From an uncultured Phycisphaerales bacterium (GTDB taxonomy: Bacteria > Planctomycetota > Phycisphaerae > Phycisphaerales > UBA1924), in contig CALKJW010000025.1 in assembly GCA_937995595.1 (NCBI GenBank), positions 24,264-88,263 of the forward strand: a stretch of 64,000 nucleotides of DNA, read 5' to 3'. Each line of letters starts with the position of its first letter. The first letter of the stretch is position 1. The position numbers and the translations under genes were made by a program. The notes below the pieces were generated by a model that worked only from the letters and a program-made list of their open reading frames with translations, was not told where the DNA came from and ran no database searches. Shown one piece after another: positions 41,411 to 51,607 of this stretch.

Positions 41411-43237
41411 TCACTTCGCCGCGCCCTGCAGGAGCATGCGGACGGCGTCTCCCGCCCCGGTGAGGCTCTCGCCCGCGACGATGCCGGCGCAAAGCGTGAC
41501 AAGGAACCGGCCGCTCCAGTTCGGAAACAGCCGGGAGACGGCCGCGCCGGCGGTCGCGCCGATGAACATCGAGATCGAGTTGGCGCCCGAGATGACAAAC
41601 GCGAGGCCCGCCGCGGAGCAACTGGGCATGTACACTGCGGCCTTCTTCGGGAGTTTCTTCTCCAGCACGGGGAAGATGGTCCCCGCGATCGCGGCAAGGA
41701 GCATCGCGGTCGTGGCGTCGGGCGGGAGCGAATCGAGCCCGCGCTTGAAGACCTCGGCGACGGCCTTCCACATGGCCACCGCGGGCGCGGGCCATTCGGG
41801 CGTCAGGAGCATGGCCGAAGGGTCGGGCACGAGGACGAGATAGAACGCGCTGCCGACGGCCGCGCCGGCGACCGCCCCGCACATCTGCGACACAACCTGG
41901 TACCGGGCCACGGCGCCGAGCAGGTAGCCGCACTTGAGGTCGTGCATGAGGTCGGCGGACTGCGACGCGGCCCCGGCCGTCACGCTCGCGCCCAACAGGT
42001 TGGCCGAGGCGTTCTTGGGCAGCATGACGGCGAAGAGCAACTGCGTGACCTTGCCCATGGCGCCGACCGGCGTGACGTTGGTCTCGCCCGCGACGCGCGT
42101 GGCCACGATCGCGAGCACGAAACTCAGCAGCACGGCGAAGATCGCCGCCCACCACGAGATCCCGAACAACCACGTCTGCAGCGCAACGCTCAGGATCGCC
42201 GCGGCCACGAGAGAGCGGACGAACCACTTGCGCGACACTTCGCCCGTGTCGCCCGGCGAGTCCGCCCCGGCCGACCGGCGGAACGACCGGAGGATCGTCG
42301 GCATCGAGAAGGAGAACGAGACCAGCGACGCGACGACCATGAGCGTCACGCCGGGCCAGAGCAGCCATTCCGCGAACGGGACGACGTGCTGCTCGGTCGG
42401 GAGCGAGGCGTTGCGCGCCGCGGCCTGGGCCTTGTCGAGCGCGGCGCGGCCGGAGTTGACGAGCCACGGGGCGAGGACGAGGTACGCCAGGACCGCCCCG
42501 CCCAAGAGGGAGATGCACGCCCGCAGGCCGACCAGCCCCCCGATGGCGACCATGAGCAGCGTCGGGTCGAGCGCCAGCAGGTACTTGGACGCCGGCGCGC
42601 CGTTCACGATCAACCCGAGATCGGTGGCCTTGGTGAGTTTGAGGATGTTGACGATCTTGAGGGCCGACGCGATGACCGCGCCGATGCCGAGAACCGCGAC
42701 GCGTCGCACGGCCTCGGCCCCGGTGTTGTAGATCTCCTTCAACGTCTCCGCGCAGGCCAGCCCGCCGGGGAAGGGCAACTTGTCGCGGATGACCATCTGC
42801 CGCCGCAGACCCATCGCGACCGCGACGCCGACGAAGCACACCGACGACAACCACAGGAACAGTTGCCACCACGGGAACACCGTGCCCTCGAGCATGGTGA
42901 CCGCGGGGATCGCGCTGACCAGCCCCGCGCTGGAGATCGCCGCGGCGGCCGAGCAGGCCGACTGGTTGATGTTGTTCTCGAGGCGGTTCATCATCGGCAC
43001 GCGCCCCGCGCTGGCCTTGCTGACGGCGCGCCAGAGCACGAACGCGAGCAGGATGCCCGTGATCGACATGTTCAGGCCCCAGCCGATCTTCAGGCCGGTG
43101 TAGACGTTGCAGATCGACAGCAGGCCGCCCAGGATCATGCCTGTGGCGAGCGCGCGCACCGTCAGTTGGCGCGTCGCGAAATCAACGTCGGGCGCTGGAG
43201 AAGCGGCGTGGGCGGCGGCATCGCTGGTACTGGTCAA
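41411..43237 (-). CDS. OPT/YSL family oligopeptide or metal-chelate transporter
   Basis: 608 aa with ~14 hydrophobic segments. Family signatures: [112 protein letters not shown] and [20 protein letters not shown]-like C-terminal text. OPT proteins import oligopeptides, siderophores or metal-nicotianamine complexes; the substrate here is unknown. No ATG fits the N-terminus; TTG at 43237 ([12 protein letters not shown]) with GGAG eight bases upstream is the best start. It lies downstream of the aldo/keto reductase on the same strand. Confidence 0.85.
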   Translation of the reverse strand: MTSTSDAAAHAASPAPDVDFATRQLTVRALATGMILGGLLSICNVYTGLKIGWGLNMSITGILLAFVLWRAVSKASAGRVPMMNRLENNINQSACSAAAAISSAGLVSAIPAVTMLEGTVFPWWQLFLWLSSVCFVGVAVAMGLRRQMVIRDKLPFPGGLACAETLKEIYNTGAEAVRRVAVLGIGAVIASALKIVNILKLTKATDLGLIVNGAPASKYLLALDPTLLMVAIGGLVGLRACISLLGGAVLAYLVLAPWLVNSGRAALDKAQAAARNASLPTEQHVVPFAEWLLWPGVTLMVVASLVSFSFSMPTILRSFRRSAGADSPGDTGEVSRKWFVRSLVAAAILSVALQTWLFGISWWAAIFAVLLSFVLAIVATRVAGETNVTPVGAMGKVTQLLFAVMLPKNASANLLGASVTAGAASQSADLMHDLKCGYLLGAVARYQVVSQMCGAVAGAAVGSAFYLVLVPDPSAMLLTPEWPAPAVAMWKAVAEVFKRGLDSLPPDATTAMLLAAIAGTIFPVLEKKLPKKAAVYMPSCSAAGLAFVISGANSISMFIGATAGAAVSRLFPNWSGRFLVTLCAGIVAGESLTGAGDAVRMLLQGAAK

Positions 43238-43403
43238 GATCGCGGCTCCGTGAAAGGCGAAGACTACCGCCAATGTCGAAGGACCGCGAACAACGCGGCC
43301 GGGACGGGAGGACGCGGGACGACAGGCCGTCTGTTGCACGGGGTGAAGCGGGCACCGACCGAACCTCGAAGACGCGGTCCCGTTCGGCGGCACGGCGATC
43401 GGT

Positions 43404-44411
43404 TCAAACGACCATGCCGGGGAGTGCCGCGGCGATCGCCGCGTTCATCTGCGCACGTTCGTCCACAGTGATCGATACGGAGGCCGCGGCGGCGTTCTCG
43501 GCGACCTGCGCTTCGGTCCGCGCGCCGACCAGCGCGTGCGTGACGCCGGGCTGGTGGATCGTCCAGGCGATGGCGAGTTGCGCGAGCGTGCAGCGGTGGG
43601 CGAGGGCGATCGGTTCGATCTGCGCCAGGAGCGCGGCGATCGCGGCACGGTTCTCACGCGTGAACCGCCGGTGCGTCCGTCGCATGTCGCCGAGCGCGAA
43701 CTCGCGCTCGGGACCGACCCTGCCGGTCAGCAGTCCGAGCGCCAGCGGCGAGTACGCCAGCACGGCGATGTTGTGCGCGCGGCAGTAGGGGAGCTGCTCG
43801 GCGTCGAGCCGCCGGTCGATCATCGAGTACTTCTCCTGATCGGAATCCAGCGGCCCCACGGCGCGGTAGCGGTCCATCTCGGCGGTGGTGGCGTTGCAGA
43901 CGCCGATGGCGCGCACCTTGCCCCGGTCCTTGAGTTTGAGCAGGGCGGCCATGGTGTCCTCGTACGGCGTCTGCTGCTCCTGCCAGTGCGTCTGGTACAG
44001 GTCGATGTAGTCGGTCCGGAGGCGCTTGAGCGAGTCCTCGCACTCGCGCGCGACCGACTCCGGCCCGTTGAAGACGTAGACCTCGATGTGCCCGGTCTCG
44101 CTGGGGCCCAGCGCGGTGGAGCGCATCATGGCGCGGCCCCGGCGCGTGTTGCACACCATGCCGCACTTGGTCGCGATGACGGCCCTGTCGCGCCTGCCCA
44201 CAAGCGCGCGGCCGACAATCTGCTCGGAGAGACCAAAGCCGTAGATCGGCGCGGTGTCGATCAGGTTCATGCCGCGGTCGATCGCGGCGTGGATCGCGCG
44301 GACGGCCGCGTCGTCGTCGCTGCCGCCCCACATCCACCCGCCCATGGCCCACGTGCCGAGCGCGACGACGGAGGCCTCGATACCGGAGGAACCGAGCGGG
44401 CGGGTGCGCAT
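43404..44411 (-). CDS. aldo/keto reductase
   Basis: 335 aa TIM-barrel NADPH-dependent oxidoreductase. The catalytic tetrad can be placed: Asp in NLIDTAPIYG, Tyr in the same motif, Lys in VIATKCG and His in LYQTHWQ. Other marks are GSSGIEASVVALGTWAMGGWMW, DSLKRLRTDYIDLYQ, VRAIGVCNAT and ALVGARTEAQVAENA (NADP-binding). The substrate is unknown. The ATG at 44411 is chosen; the tracked ORF to 44921 is a bamA shadow. It is 37 bp after bamA and probably co-transcribed, though without a functional link. Confidence 0.9.
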   Translation of the reverse strand: MRTRPLGSSGIEASVVALGTWAMGGWMWGGSDDDAAVRAIHAAIDRGMNLIDTAPIYGFGLSEQIVGRALVGRRDRAVIATKCGMVCNTRRGRAMMRSTALGPSETGHIEVYVFNGPESVARECEDSLKRLRTDYIDLYQTHWQEQQTPYEDTMAALLKLKDRGKVRAIGVCNATTAEMDRYRAVGPLDSDQEKYSMIDRRLDAEQLPYCRAHNIAVLAYSPLALGLLTGRVGPEREFALGDMRRTHRRFTRENRAAIAALLAQIEPIALAHRCTLAQLAIAWTIHQPGVTHALVGARTEAQVAENAAAASVSITVDERAQMNAAIAAALPGMVV

Positions 44412-44448
44412 GGCGGAGCATACGGCGCGCCGGGCCGCCCGGCCCGTG

Positions 44449-46941
44449 TCAGAACGGGATGTCGAAACTGAAGGAGAACACCCGTTCGCGGTCGCCGAAC
44501 TGCTTGAGCAGCGGGAACCCGAAGTCGAACGCGAACGGCACGGGCGTGAGCGAGGGGACGTACAGCCGCAGGCCGACGCCCACGGACAGCCGGTAGTTGT
44601 CCAGCGACAGTTCCCTGTCCACCGTGCCGGTGTCGATGAACGCGGTGACGGAGATGAGTTCCTCGAACACCGGCTTCTCGATCTCCGCGCCGACGAAGAA
44701 CATGAACGTGCCGCCCGCGGGCTCGTTGGTGATCTCGCCGGTGCTCTGGCGGATGCCCTTGGGCGAGACGGTGCGGAAGTCGAAGCCGCGGAACGTCCGG
44801 CCGCCGAGGAAGTAGCGCTCGAAGATGGGCGCGTCGTCCTGCCCCTCGGGGATGTACGAGGAGGCGACTTTGAGTTGCGCGACCGTCTTGTACCCCAGGA
44901 AGTCCTCGTCGACGGTGACAAAGACGTTGTGCTCGGCGGAGATCTTCGTGAAGTCGTAGTCGCCGCCGGCGGCGCCGACGCGTTCGACCTCGAAGTTGAA
45001 CCGCGTGCCGCGGCTGGGCCGGAAGCGGCTGTCGACCGTCGAGCGGATCAGTCGGAACCCGATGCCGGTGAGGTTGTGCTCGCCCTCGGTCTGGAACAGG
45101 TCGACGATGGCGTCCTCGTCGATGTCGGAGATGTCGATGTTCTCGAAGCGCCCGAAGACCGAGGCCACCCAGCGCTCGCCGAAGCGCCGGCCGATCGCGG
45201 GTCGGCCGCCGATCCGCCGCTCGTCGAAGTCGCGGTACTTGCGCTTGCGGAAGTACGCCGCGGCCGATCCGGAGTAGTCGGTGTCGAACAGGTACGGGTC
45301 CGAGAGCGAGATCTGGTAGGTCTGGCTCTCGGTGCCGGGCTCCAGGCGCAGGTCGAAGGTCTGCCCCGCGCCGCGGAAGGCCTGCCCGCTGAAGAACTCG
45401 CCGACCGAGTCGGGGAAGTCGAACAGGTCGAAGTTCCGCTGCGTGATGCCGAATGTGCCGATCACGCCGCCGTCGCTCGACGCCGCCGCGCCGAAGGTGA
45501 TCGCACCCGTGTTGGTCTCCTTCACCTCCACCAGCATGTCGCGGTAGCCGGGGTTGGCGGGGTCCTCTGGCTGCACGGTGATGCGGACCGACCGCGGCTC
45601 GAACAGGCGCGTCTCCTCGATGCGCCGCTCGGAGTCGAGCACGACCCGTTCGCCGACGCGTTCGTAGGAGAGCCGCAGCGGGCGGTCGGGCGTCTGGTCG
45701 ATCTCGCGGAAGAGCACCTTCTTCTGCGTGATGCTGTTGCCGGCGGGTCGGATCAGGCCGGTCAGGAAGCGCCGCCCCTCGTCGACGAACAGCAGCAGGT
45801 CGACCTCGGGCCTGTCGGGGTCGCGCAGCTCGCGGTTGGCGATGCGCACGTCGACGTAGCCCTGCAGCGTGTAGGCGTTGCGCAGCGCGTTGAGCGAGCG
45901 CCGGAGTCTGTCGGCGCTGTAGGCGTCGCCCGGCTTGATCGAGAGCAGGCCCGCGACCTGCTCGGCGGTGAACACCGTCAGCGGCGGGCCCTCGTCGCCC
46001 GCGGCGGGCGAGGTCATCGGCCGCACCTTCACCGAGCGCAGCGTGTACACCGGCCCCTCGCGGATCACGAACTTGACGATCGCCTCGCGCCCGTTGGGCG
46101 AGAAGACCAGTTGCCGGTCGGCCTGCACGTCGAGGTAGCCGCGGTCCTTGTAGAAGGCGATGAGCGCGGCGACGTCCTGGTCGAGCACGTCCTGGTCGAT
46201 CGCGCCCGATTCGAGGATGCCGGCGGTGCGGGTCTTGACGGCGGACCGGAGTTCGGACCGCGAGAACGAGCTGGCGCCCTCGAAGCGGATCTCGGTCACG
46301 CGCAGCCGCTCGCCCTCGGTGATCTTGAACAGCACGATGCCGTTGCGGTCCAGTTCGGCCTGGTCGATGGTGACGTCGGCGTTGTAGTAGCCCTTGTCGC
46401 GGTACAGGCGCAGGATGCGGGCCTTGGCGCTGCCCAGTTGGTACTCGTCGACGGGCGTGCCCTTGAGGAAGAAGATCTGCGAGGCCAGTTCGGTGTCGGA
46501 GATCTGACGGTTGCCGACGGCCTGCACGTCCTCGATGATCGGCGCGGGCTCGAACTCGTAGATGAGCGCGACCGACCCGTCGTCGTACGGCTGGGCCTTG
46601 GCCTGCAGACGCTTGAACCGGCCCAGCGCGTTGAGGCGGTGGATGTCCGACCGCACGACCTCGGCCGCGAGCGGCGTGCCGGCGCGGGCGCGGATCTGGT
46701 TGCGCACCAGCCGGTCGTCGCGCTCGGGCAGGCCCACCAGCCGGATCTCCCGGATCGGCCGGTCCTGGTACGGGATGATCGAGTCGTCCGTCACGGCGAC
46801 GGGAGCCGCGGGACGCGGCGCCAGCGGGTCGGCCGGCTGCGCGGCCGGCGGGGGCGTCAGGGGCTGTGCCGAAGCGGCGCACGCCAGCAACGAAACCGCG
46901 ACGGCGGCGAGCGCGCGTGCGACGCGCGCGCGGAGGGGCAC
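44449..46941 (-). CDS. bamA: outer membrane protein assembly factor BamA
   Basis: 830 aa. The start is placed at GTG 46941, giving signal peptide PLRARVARALAAVAVSLLACAASA; the tracked TTG at 47004 is less likely. POTRA repeats (about residues 60-470: RPIREIRLVGLPERDD, VTEIRFEGASSFSRSEL, GPVYTLRSVKV) precede a 16-strand barrel with the conserved RGF motif (GRTFRGFDF), VGVGLRLYVPSLTPVPFAFDFGFP and the terminal aromatic FSFSFDIPF. It inserts beta-barrel proteins into the outer membrane, which proves a diderm envelope. It follows the GT4 gene by 72 bp on the same strand. Confidence 0.92.
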   Translation of the reverse strand: MPLRARVARALAAVAVSLLACAASAQPLTPPPAAQPADPLAPRPAAPVAVTDDSIIPYQDRPIREIRLVGLPERDDRLVRNQIRARAGTPLAAEVVRSDIHRLNALGRFKRLQAKAQPYDDGSVALIYEFEPAPIIEDVQAVGNRQISDTELASQIFFLKGTPVDEYQLGSAKARILRLYRDKGYYNADVTIDQAELDRNGIVLFKITEGERLRVTEIRFEGASSFSRSELRSAVKTRTAGILESGAIDQDVLDQDVAALIAFYKDRGYLDVQADRQLVFSPNGREAIVKFVIREGPVYTLRSVKVRPMTSPAAGDEGPPLTVFTAEQVAGLLSIKPGDAYSADRLRRSLNALRNAYTLQGYVDVRIANRELRDPDRPEVDLLLFVDEGRRFLTGLIRPAGNSITQKKVLFREIDQTPDRPLRLSYERVGERVVLDSERRIEETRLFEPRSVRITVQPEDPANPGYRDMLVEVKETNTGAITFGAAASSDGGVIGTFGITQRNFDLFDFPDSVGEFFSGQAFRGAGQTFDLRLEPGTESQTYQISLSDPYLFDTDYSGSAAAYFRKRKYRDFDERRIGGRPAIGRRFGERWVASVFGRFENIDISDIDEDAIVDLFQTEGEHNLTGIGFRLIRSTVDSRFRPSRGTRFNFEVERVGAAGGDYDFTKISAEHNVFVTVDEDFLGYKTVAQLKVASSYIPEGQDDAPIFERYFLGGRTFRGFDFRTVSPKGIRQSTGEITNEPAGGTFMFFVGAEIEKPVFEELISVTAFIDTGTVDRELSLDNYRLSVGVGLRLYVPSLTPVPFAFDFGFPLLKQFGDRERVFSFSFDIPF

Positions 46942-47013
46942 GGGATGGGCGTGAGGCCGCGGGTTCAAGCCCGGGAAGATATCGGCCCTGCGCGTCGAAC
47001 ACAAACGCGCCGG

Positions 47014-48195
47014 TCAGTTCCTGACCCGGGCGTACAGCCCTTCCAGCGCTCCGGCGACCGCCGCGGCGGAGAGGTGCTCGCGCACCCACGCCATGCCGCG
47101 TTCGACGATCTCCTGCCGCGGCTGGGCGCGCAGGGCCTCGGTGTACGCCGCGGCGAGGGCTTCGGGGGTCTGCCCGCAGGCGAACCCGCCGCCGACACGG
47201 GCCAGTTCGGGCGCCAGCGCCAGATTGTCGGTCAGCACGGGCACCGCGCCGACGCAGAGCGCCTCGACGGCGACGAACCCGAAGTTCTCGTGCCTGGAGT
47301 TGAGCGTGAGCACGTCGCCCGCGGCGAGCGCGGGCCACTTCTCCGAACCGGCCACGAACCCCGCGAAACGGACGCGACCGGCGATCCCGAGCCGCTCGGC
47401 CAGCGCGCGCAACCGCGCCGTGTAGTCCGCGTCGCCCTCGCCGAGCAGCAGCAGGTGGAGACCGGGCAGCGTGCGCGAGGCGAGCGCGAAGGCCTCGAAC
47501 GCCAGTTCGAGCCGCTTGACGTGGTGCAGGCGGCCCATGAACACGACCGTCGGCGCATCGGCGGGTATGCCGAAGCGCGCCCGCGCCTCGGCGCGCATCC
47601 GCTCGCGCGGCGGGAGCCCCGCCGGCAGGTGCAGCGGCAGGGGGACGACGTGCTGGCGCGCTCCCGGGTAGTCCGCCGGCGGGATCGACCGCTCGCGCTC
47701 GTCGGCCGAGCAGTACACGATCGCCGCGGCGTGCGCGAGCGCGGCGCGCATGCCCAGCGCCATGAACACCTGCTTCTTGAGTTTCTTCTGCTGCAGCGCG
47801 GCGCGCACGAGCATGCCGTGCGGCTGCCAGACGTAGGGGACCCGCGCCGCCCGTGCGGCGCGTGCCGCGCCGAGCAGATCGGGCGACCAGAGACCGTGGA
47901 TGTGCAGGACGTCCGCGGCATGGCCCCGCAGCAGCGCGCAGGCCGCGTTGCCCAGCGGGCCCGGCCAGAGGAACCGGCCCTGCCCGTTCACGAGCGTCCA
48001 CGCGGACTCGCCTCGGGCCCGCCGGTCGGCGTCGATGGTCGCCCACGCCGGGTCGCCCTCGGGCGGCGGCGTCGAGACGGCGAGTGCGTGCACGCCCGAG
48101 TGCTCGCGCAGCGCGTCGAGCAGGCCGAGAAAGGCGGTCGCGGTCCCGCCGGCCTGCGCGTTGACGGACTGGATGAGGTGCAGGACTCGCGCCAT
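47014..48195 (-). CDS. glycosyltransferase family 4 (GT-B)
   Basis: 393 aa. It opens MARVLHLIQSVNAQAGGTATAFLGLL; then HIHGLWSPDLL, VVFMGRLHHVKRLELAFEAFALA, LHLLLLGEGDADYTARL, RVRFAGFVAGSEKWPALAAGDVLTLNSRHENFGFVAVEALCVGAVPVLTDN (the EX7E nucleotide-sugar site). This matches retaining GT4 enzymes of exopolysaccharide clusters. It is 11 bp downstream of the WcaF-like acetyltransferase, so the two act in one pathway, probably exopolysaccharide or O-antigen assembly. Confidence 0.88.
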   Translation of the reverse strand: MARVLHLIQSVNAQAGGTATAFLGLLDALREHSGVHALAVSTPPPEGDPAWATIDADRRARGESAWTLVNGQGRFLWPGPLGNAACALLRGHAADVLHIHGLWSPDLLGAARAARAARVPYVWQPHGMLVRAALQQKKLKKQVFMALGMRAALAHAAAIVYCSADERERSIPPADYPGARQHVVPLPLHLPAGLPPRERMRAEARARFGIPADAPTVVFMGRLHHVKRLELAFEAFALASRTLPGLHLLLLGEGDADYTARLRALAERLGIAGRVRFAGFVAGSEKWPALAAGDVLTLNSRHENFGFVAVEALCVGAVPVLTDNLALAPELARVGGGFACGQTPEALAAAYTEALRAQPRQEIVERGMAWVREHLSAAAVAGALEGLYARVRN

Positions 48196-48206
48196 GGATG
48201 AGAACG

Positions 48207-48815
48207 TCAGTCCACGAACTCGCGCGGGCGGATCGGCCGCGCCGGCGAGCCGACGGCGACCACGCCGGGCGGAAGGTCCGAGAAAACGCTGGAGCGCGCG
48301 CCGACGAGCGTGCCGTCGCCGATGGTCACGCCGGGGCCGACGAACACGTCGGTCGCGATCCAGACGTAGTCGCCGATGGTGATGGGGGGCCGGAGCAGGA
48401 GCATGCGGCGGGTGTTGGTCTCGTGCGTGCCGGCGCAGAGGTGGGCGTACTGCGAGACCGAGGAGTTCCGCCCGATGGTGATCGGACCGAGGCAGTAGAC
48501 GATGGCGAAGTCACCGATCGAGGAGTTTGAGCCGATGGAGAGGTTCCACGGGATCTCGATGCGCGCCGAGGCGCGGACCCGGACGTTGGGCTCGAGCCTG
48601 GCCCCGAACAGGCGGAGCAGGAACGCCCGCCATCGGTAGGCGTTGTGAAGGGAGTAGCGGAAGAGCGTGGCCTGCACGAGGTACCAGAGTTGCCGCTTGA
48701 TCTGCTCGGCGCGCGTCCACGGGCTGACGTGGACCGGGTCGGGCCCGGCGCGCGACGCCGCCGGCGGGGTCGCCGCGCCGGGGGCAGGGGGGGTTGTTGC
48801 GGTTGAGTCGGCCAT
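48207..48815 (-). CDS. WcaF-like left-handed beta-helix acetyltransferase
   Basis: 202 aa. The start MADSTATTPP at 48815 precedes a disordered Pro/Ala stretch; the conserved domain begins PWTRAEQIKRQLWYLVQATLFRYSLHNAYRWRAFLLRLFGARL, followed by hexapeptide repeats (RIEIPWNLSIGSNSSIGDFAIVYCLGPITIGRNSSVSQYAHLCAG, ITIGDYVWIATDVFVGPGVTIGDGTLVGARSSV). This matches the colanic-acid acetyltransferase WcaF family, which O-acetylates exopolysaccharide sugars using acetyl-CoA. It is first in a minus-strand operon with the GT4. Confidence 0.88.
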   Translation of the reverse strand: MADSTATTPPAPGAATPPAASRAGPDPVHVSPWTRAEQIKRQLWYLVQATLFRYSLHNAYRWRAFLLRLFGARLEPNVRVRASARIEIPWNLSIGSNSSIGDFAIVYCLGPITIGRNSSVSQYAHLCAGTHETNTRRMLLLRPPITIGDYVWIATDVFVGPGVTIGDGTLVGARSSVFSDLPPGVVAVGSPARPIRPREFVD

Positions 48816-48995
48816 GGTCTGCCGCCGCGGCGGAGCGGGGGAGGGGTCGGGGCGGTTCCCTATCATCGGCCGTCCGGGCCGGTCGCCGTTGCGCGGCGGA
48901 GATTCCTACGAGCCGGGGCGGCGGCGTGTGCGTACCAGACCGGGTCGGGGCGTCGGGCGCGGGACGTCGGGCAGACGAACGGAGAGGGTTGACGC

Positions 48996-49634
48996 GTGAC
49001 GGACATCGCCGAGTACTACGACCGATCGTGGACGCAGCCGGAACTGTACAACGACCGGACGTCGCCGCTGCGCAAGGCGCTGTTGCGGAAGCACCTGCCC
49101 GCCGCGGGCGTCAAGCCCGGCGCGCGGGTGCTCGACCTCGGGTGCGGGTGCGGGGAGTTCGCGGCGTTCTTCAAGGCCGAGGGGTACGAGGCGGAGGGGA
49201 TCGACATCAGCGGGAACGTGGTCGAGTGGGCCCGCACGCACAACCCGGGGCCGGTGTACCACGTGGGCGAGGTGAGCGCGATGCTGCCGGCGCGGCAGGG
49301 GGCGTTTGACGCGGTGTTCTCCAGCGAGGTGATCGAGCACCTGTTCGACGTGGAGGGCTACCTGCGGTCGATCAACCGCCTGCTCAAGCCGCGGGGCGTG
49401 CTGGTGCTGACGACGCCCTACCACGGCGTGGTGAAGAACATCGTGATCGCGCTATCGCGGTTCTCGCACCACTTCGACCCGCTCGGGCAGCACATCCGGT
49501 TCTTCGACCGGCCCGGCCTGGAGATGTGCCTGCGGAAGTTCGGCTTTGCGGCGGAGGTGTGGACGGGCTTCGGGCGCTTCTGGCCGGTGTGGCAGTCGCA
49601 CTTTGTCGTGAGCAGGAAGGTGCAGGATGTCTGA
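48996..49634 (+). CDS. class I SAM-dependent methyltransferase
   Basis: 212 aa. Motif I ARVLDLGCGCGEFAAFF, then GIDISGNVVEWA and post-I FDAVFSSEVIEHL, fit a Methyltransf_11/UbiE-like fold. Start GTG at 48996 with GGAGAGG upstream. The last codons overlap the next gene's ATG (49627), so it is coupled to two GT2 enzymes; a sugar or lipid-carrier methylation role in polysaccharide synthesis is likely but unproven. Confidence 0.85.
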   Translation: MTDIAEYYDRSWTQPELYNDRTSPLRKALLRKHLPAAGVKPGARVLDLGCGCGEFAAFFKAEGYEAEGIDISGNVVEWARTHNPGPVYHVGEVSAMLPARQGAFDAVFSSEVIEHLFDVEGYLRSINRLLKPRGVLVLTTPYHGVVKNIVIALSRFSHHFDPLGQHIRFFDRPGLEMCLRKFGFAAEVWTGFGRFWPVWQSHFVVSRKVQDV

Positions 49635-50676
49635 GCGGCCGGGCGCGACGCTGGAGCCGCGCGCGCCCGACGCGCCGGCGGAGAACAGGGCGGGCGGCCC
49701 GCGCCGCTCGGCCCGGGTGTGGCAGGGCACCGCCGGGCAGGGCCCGCTGAGCACCGAGGGCTGGCCGCACGCGCCGGTGAGCGTCGTCATCCTGACATAC
49801 AACGAAGAATCGAACATCCGCGACTGCATCCTGTCGTGCGGGTGGTGCGACGACGTGCACGTGCTGGACTCGGGCTCGACCGACCGGACGCGCCAGATCG
49901 CCGAGTCGCTGGGCGCCAAGGTGACGGTGCACCCGTTCAGGAGTTTCGGCGACCAGCGGAACTGGGCCATCGACCACGTGCCGTGCAAGTACCCGTGGCA
50001 CTTCCACCTCGACGCCGACGAGCGCTTCACCTGCGAACTGGTGGAGGAGATGCTGGCCGAACTCGGTCCCGACGGGAGCCGCAGCACCAAGGCCGCGTAC
50101 CTGTGCCCGAGCAAGATGATGCTGTTCGGGCGCTGGCTGAAGTACTCGGGCGGCTACCCGTCGTACCAGGTGCGGCTGTTCCGCTACGGGCAGTGCCGGT
50201 TCGTGGACTTCGGGCACGGCCAGCGCGAGGACTGCCACGGCGAGATCGGCACGCTGGCCCAGCCGTACACGCACTTCAACTTCAGCAAGGGCCTGCTGGA
50301 GTGGTTCTACAAGCACAACGACTACTCGTCGCGCGAGGGCCGCGAGGCGATGATGATCCGCGCGCAGGGCAAGCCGCGGGCGCGGCAACTGTTCAGCGGC
50401 GACTCGACCGCGCGCCGGCGCGCCTGGAAGAACTTCAGTTACTTCATGAAGGGCCGCGCCGCGTGGCGGTTCCTCTACAACTACATCCTCCGCGGCGGCA
50501 TCCTCGACGGCGCGGCCGGGTTCCACTACTGCGCGATGATCAGCGTGTACGAGTACTGGACCGAACTCAAGATCAAGGAGACCGCCGCGCCCTGGACCGA
50601 GGCCAACAACCGGCTGGTCGAGCGGCTGCTGGCCGAGAAGCCGACGGGCGCGGGGCGCCGGGGGGGCGCGCCGTGA
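49627..50676 (+). CDS. glycosyltransferase family 2 (first of a tandem pair)
   Basis: 349 aa GT-A enzyme with a ~50-residue disordered N-terminal extension. VSVVILTYNEESNIRDCILSCGW, DVHVLDSGSTDRTRQIAESLGA, HLDADERFTCELV (DxD) and SFGDQRNWAIDH match the WaaE/KdtX-like GT2 group, which transfers a sugar to LPS inner core. YPSYQVRLFRYGQCRF and LLEWFYKHNDYSSREGREAM follow. The start overlaps the methyltransferase stop; the stop overlaps the start of the next, homologous GT2. Confidence 0.88.
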   Translation: MSERPGATLEPRAPDAPAENRAGGPRRSARVWQGTAGQGPLSTEGWPHAPVSVVILTYNEESNIRDCILSCGWCDDVHVLDSGSTDRTRQIAESLGAKVTVHPFRSFGDQRNWAIDHVPCKYPWHFHLDADERFTCELVEEMLAELGPDGSRSTKAAYLCPSKMMLFGRWLKYSGGYPSYQVRLFRYGQCRFVDFGHGQREDCHGEIGTLAQPYTHFNFSKGLLEWFYKHNDYSSREGREAMMIRAQGKPRARQLFSGDSTARRRAWKNFSYFMKGRAAWRFLYNYILRGGILDGAAGFHYCAMISVYEYWTELKIKETAAPWTEANNRLVERLLAEKPTGAGRRGGAP

Positions 50677-51539
50677 GCGACGGACGCATCGAGATCCTCA
50701 TCCCCACGCTCAACGAGGCCGCGGTCATCCGCGACACGGTCGAGAACGCCAGCAAGGTCGGGCCGGTCTTCGTGCTCGACTCGCTGAGCACCGACGGCAC
50801 GCAGGAGATCGCGCGCGCGGCGGGGGCGACGGTCGTCGAGCACGCCTTCGAGGGCTACGCCCGCCAGAAGAACTGGGGCCTGGACAACCTGCCCTTCAGG
50901 GGCGAGTGGGTCTTCATCCTCGACGCCGACGAGCGCATCACGCCCGTGCTGCGCGAGGAACTCGAGCGGGTCATCGACGACCCCCGCGCCGCCGACGGCT
51001 ACTTTGTCAACCGCGTCGTCATCTTCATGGGCCGGGCCATCCGGCACGGCGGGCTGTACCCCTCGTGGAACCTGCGGTTCTTCCGGCGCGGCAAGTGCCG
51101 GTACGAGGACCGCTCGGTGCACGAGCACATGGTCTGCGACGGGCCGACCGAGTACCTCCGCAACGAGATGCTGCACATCCGCTCCGAGAGCATCCACGAG
51201 TGGATCCGCAAGCACATCCGCTACGCCGACCTGGAGAGCGACGAGTGGGTCAAACTCCGTTTCGGGCAGGAGGCCGGCGCCTCCGCCGAGCGGCTGTTCC
51301 GCAAGACGCTCAAGTACCGGCAGTACCTGCGGCGCGAGATCTGGCCGCGCACGCCGCTCAAGCCCATCCTGCGGTTCATGTACATGTACCTGCTGCGGCT
51401 TGGGTTCCTCGACCGGCGCGCGGGCCTGCACATGGCGACCATGATGATGGCCTACGAGTACATGATCGAACTGCTCTACCGCGACAAGCTGGCGCGGATC
51501 GAGGCGGGCCTGATGCCGCCGCCGGGCGAGGAGCGGTAG
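50673..51539 (+). CDS. glycosyltransferase family 2 (second of a tandem pair)
   Basis: 288 aa, GTG start at 50673 overlapping the previous stop (GTGA). IEILIPTLNEAAVIRDTVENA, FVLDSLSTDGTQEIARAAGATVVEH, ARQKNWGLDNLP, FILDADERITPVL (DxD) and YPSWNLRFFRRGKCRYED align closely with the preceding GT2, indicating tandem duplication. The C-terminal part has hydrophobic/amphipathic segments (LKPILRFMYMYLLRLGFLD, MATMMMAYEYMIELLYR) consistent with membrane association. The acceptor is unknown. Confidence 0.88.
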   Translation: MSDGRIEILIPTLNEAAVIRDTVENASKVGPVFVLDSLSTDGTQEIARAAGATVVEHAFEGYARQKNWGLDNLPFRGEWVFILDADERITPVLREELERVIDDPRAADGYFVNRVVIFMGRAIRHGGLYPSWNLRFFRRGKCRYEDRSVHEHMVCDGPTEYLRNEMLHIRSESIHEWIRKHIRYADLESDEWVKLRFGQEAGASAERLFRKTLKYRQYLRREIWPRTPLKPILRFMYMYLLRLGFLDRRAGLHMATMMMAYEYMIELLYRDKLARIEAGLMPPPGEER

Positions 51540-51607
51540 CGCCGGGCCCGGACGGCCCCGGGTCCCGCGTCCGGGGCGCGCCGCGCGGGCCGACCTACCC
51601 TCCGGCC

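Noticed and set aside
44254-48201. Plus-strand ORF of 1315 aa
   Set aside because: Antisense to bamA, the GT4 gene and the aldo/keto reductase, all of which have clear family motifs. Shadow ORF.
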